This document shows positions 62,242 through 64,000 of a stretch of 64,000 bases of DNA, piece by piece. The number at the start of each line of letters is the position of its first letter. Position 1 is the stretch's first letter. The position numbers and the translations under genes are program-made. Source of the stretch: Paenibacillus sp. FSL R7-0345 (GTDB lineage Bacteria; Bacillota; Bacilli; Paenibacillales; Paenibacillaceae); the NCBI RefSeq assembly GCF_038595055.1, contig NZ_CP152002.1, positions 576,501 to 640,500 on the forward strand, written 5' to 3'. Below the pieces are notes generated by a model, which saw only the letters and a program-made list of their open reading frames with translations, was not told the origin of the DNA and ran no database searches.

Positions 62242-62559
62242 ATGGGATTTCTATCGGAATTCAATTCAGTCTGCAAGTTTAAGAATGAGCAGGAGCTATA
62301 CGAACTGCTGGAGTACGGGCGCACCAAGATGGTAAAGCAGGGCTTCCGCGTCTACCCGACCGGCCAGAAGGTCATTGCATACACCCCGGAGAATGTAGCA
62401 GTGGCGATTGTGAAAATTTCTGCCTCCATCGCCGAAATTAATTTTCAGGGCAATGAGGTTACGGCTGTTGAGATGGATCTGGTACGCAGGCTGAATGAGG
62501 AAGAGTCGCGGGTGCAGACTGCGCTTGCCTGCGAGATGTTTTTCGGGGAAGAAAGATGA
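62242..62559 (+). CDS. Small conserved hypothetical protein
   Basis: A 105-residue soluble protein I cannot assign. It has an alpha/beta pattern (FKNEQELYELLEYGRTKMVK helix, then KVIAYTPENVAVAIVKISA strands) and two Cys. The ATG is preceded by AAGGAG about 13 nt away. Its TGA overlaps the uvsE ATG by 4 bp, which implies translational coupling and perhaps a shared repair-related role. Confidence 0.7.
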   Translation: MGFLSEFNSVCKFKNEQELYELLEYGRTKMVKQGFRVYPTGQKVIAYTPENVAVAIVKISASIAEINFQGNEVTAVEMDLVRRLNEEESRVQTALACEMFFGEER

Positions 62560-63563
62560 TAGTCCGCTTCGGTTATGTGGCCATGTCGACTGTCATCAAA
62601 GACTGCTCGCCCTCCAAGACCATGACCATGGCCAGCTTCAACAAGCTGGATGACCGGGAGGCCGGCCTGCGGCGCCTGGAGCAGATCGCCAGGATGAACC
62701 TGCACAACACGCTGCGCCTCCTGAAGCATAATGTCGGCTCGGATATTAAGGTATACCGGCTGACCTCCAAGCTGATTCCGCTTTCGACCCATCCCGACTT
62801 GCAGGACTGGAACCCTTTTACGGCGCTGGCCGGGGAGTTTGCCGAAGTCGGGGAATATATTAAAAAGCACGGACTCCGGGTATCGTTTCATCCGGACCAC
62901 TTCACGGTGCTGAGCACGCCCCGTCCCGAGGTGCTGGCCAGCTCCGTCCGTGACCTGCAGTACCATACGGACATGCTGGATGCCCTGGGGCTGCCGGCAA
63001 CGGCCAAGAACAACATTCATATTGGCGGAGCCTACGGGGACAAGCCTACTGCGGCAGAGCGCTTCAAGACGCATTTTGCCCAGCTGCCGGCAAGGCTGCA
63101 GGAGCGGATGACCCTCGAGAATGACGACAAGACATTCAACGCGCAGGAGACGCTGGCCGTCTGTCGCAGTCTGGGTCTGCCGATGGTGCTGGATATCCAT
63201 CACCAGTGGGTGAATAACGAAGGCGAGCTTCCGTGGGAGCTGTGGCCGCAGGTGCTGGATACGTGGAAGAGCAGGCTTGCCCTGACGGACGTAGGTCCGG
63301 GAGAGGTGCTGCCGCCGAAGATCCATGTATCCAGTCCGCGCAGCCCGTCCGATCCCCGCAGCCATGCTGACGGGGTGGAGCCGGCGCCGCTGTTTGCTTT
63401 TCTGAAGCGGATTGCTGCGGATACACCTGCTGTTGATGTGATGATCGAAGCAAAATTAAAGGACGGGGCGCTGTTCGGCCTGATGGATGACATGAAGGAG
63501 CTGGCGGAAGCAGGCAACGGAATCACGGTTCTGAATGGGGCCAGTATCAATGTTGAGCCGTAG
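62556..63563 (+). CDS. uvsE: UV DNA damage endonuclease UvsE
   Basis: A 335-residue TIM-barrel endonuclease that nicks 5' to UV photoproducts in the alternative excision repair pathway. MIVRFGYVAMSTVIKDCSPSKT, LRVSFHPDHFTVLSTPRPEV, NNIHIGGAYGDKPTA, LENDDKTFNAQETL and LDIHHQWVNN carry the metal-binding His/Glu/Asp residues. The start overlaps the stop of the preceding gene (ATGA). UvsE is common in spore-formers, where it supports survival of irradiated spores. Confidence 0.94.
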   Translation: MIVRFGYVAMSTVIKDCSPSKTMTMASFNKLDDREAGLRRLEQIARMNLHNTLRLLKHNVGSDIKVYRLTSKLIPLSTHPDLQDWNPFTALAGEFAEVGEYIKKHGLRVSFHPDHFTVLSTPRPEVLASSVRDLQYHTDMLDALGLPATAKNNIHIGGAYGDKPTAAERFKTHFAQLPARLQERMTLENDDKTFNAQETLAVCRSLGLPMVLDIHHQWVNNEGELPWELWPQVLDTWKSRLALTDVGPGEVLPPKIHVSSPRSPSDPRSHADGVEPAPLFAFLKRIAADTPAVDVMIEAKLKDGALFGLMDDMKELAEAGNGITVLNGASINVEP

Positions 63564-63708
63564 GCGAGGTTAGACTTGATAAGTATCCTGAAATAGGGTA
63601 CGTTGAATGAAACTTAAGCGGAAGAGGTACTTGCTTAACTTGCTTAATCTGCTTAACAGGCAGGGTTTCACGGGAGAGCGATCAAGTTCAAGAAAGCGGA
63701 GTGAAGAG

Positions 63709-64000
63709 ATGAATCCTTTGAATTCTGATAAACGGAATGAGCGGGAGCCCTATGTGGTAACAAGCAAGGGTTATACGGCGGCGGCGATCAACGCTGCGGC
63801 CAAAGCGGGGGAATGGATCAAGAGCAGACAGGGACAGGTAAAGGAGCTCGGCAGCAAGACGTCGGCGCAGGATCTGGTGACTGAAGTGGATAAAGGCGTG
63901 GAGCAGATGATCCGGCGGCTGATCCTGACCCATTATCCCGACCATGCCATCCTCGGGGAAGAAGGGGTTACCCCCGGTGCGGATGCAATAACCGCTGCCC
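63709..64000 (+). CDS. Inositol monophosphatase-family protein, 5' part
   Basis: The first 97 codons of a gene that runs past the window end. The sequence SAQDLVTEVDKGVEQMIRRL and HAILGEEG match the first metal-binding and substrate motifs of the IMPase/SuhB/CysQ family, Mg-dependent phosphatases of inositol phosphate or 3'-phosphoadenosine phosphate. GGAG lies 7 nt before the ATG. The exact substrate needs the missing C-terminal part. Confidence 0.85.
   Translation, partial: MNPLNSDKRNEREPYVVTSKGYTAAAINAAAKAGEWIKSRQGQVKELGSKTSAQDLVTEVDKGVEQMIRRLILTHYPDHAILGEEGVTPGADAITAA

Noticed and set aside
62445..63365. Open frame of 306 codons opposite uvsE
   Set aside because: Antisense shadow of a clear UvsE coding sequence.

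Overview
The window looks like a chromosomal segment of a spore-forming, low-to-medium-GC Firmicute, most likely Paenibacillus. The evidence is a gerA-type spore germination operon, Bacillus-type families (LipL, EcsAB, bacilliredoxin, YneF, SipT-like signal peptidase, YtfP, GlgC/GlgD pair), strong AGGAGG ribosome binding sites with frequent GTG/TTG starts, and several families of short dispersed repeats between genes. I see no rRNA, tRNA, prophage, insertion sequence, CRISPR array or origin. The species assignment is inference from gene content.

Layout. 0-8 kb: end of a ThuA-like gene, a CHAD protein, the octanoyltransferase LipL, a nitrilase-family hydrolase and MtnE-like aminotransferase that probably belong to methionine salvage, separated by a MarR/nitroreductase/ABM-monooxygenase set and a 51-bp tandem repeat. 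8-16 kb: an ArsR regulator with a SulP anion transporter, small membrane proteins, an alkyltransferase-like protein, then a germination receptor operon (A, C, small D, B) in which the C gene carries an in-frame TGA. 16-25 kb: hydrolase, ABM protein and kinase, then a YkcB/YkcC-like pair (GT39 membrane glycosyltransferase plus polyprenyl-phosphate glycosyltransferase) facing a short FAD enzyme and an OmpR-type two-component system. 25-31 kb: glgC-glgD-glgP, then a free-methionine-sulfoxide reductase. 31-38 kb: acetyltransferase and MFS exporter, MarR regulator, ecsA-ecsB, and a YtfP flavoprotein.

38-45 kb: orphan membrane histidine kinase, bacilliredoxin, nadE, an esterase-like hydrolase, acpS and mutY. 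45-53 kb: sodA, a GNAT enzyme, signal peptidase I, queG, ogt, yneF, folE, then a second superoxide dismutase fused to an N-terminal helical domain and a membrane-anchored hydrolase. 53-64 kb: an IclR regulator, a large GAF/LuxR regulator, aconitase, an amidase-domain protein, ddl, a small conserved protein, uvsE, and the start of an inositol-monophosphatase-family gene.

Two regulatory links stand out. A near-identical 17-bp palindrome (GTTTCAT-N3-ATGAAAC) lies just upstream of both the IclR gene and the aconitase gene, suggesting that this IclR protein controls itself and the TCA cycle. A 17-bp direct-repeat element (TTCAGC-N5-TTCARC) lies upstream of both the GT39/GT2 operon and the two-component system, suggesting an autoregulated signalling module that drives cell-surface glycosylation. 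Both are sequence-based hypotheses that need binding or expression data.
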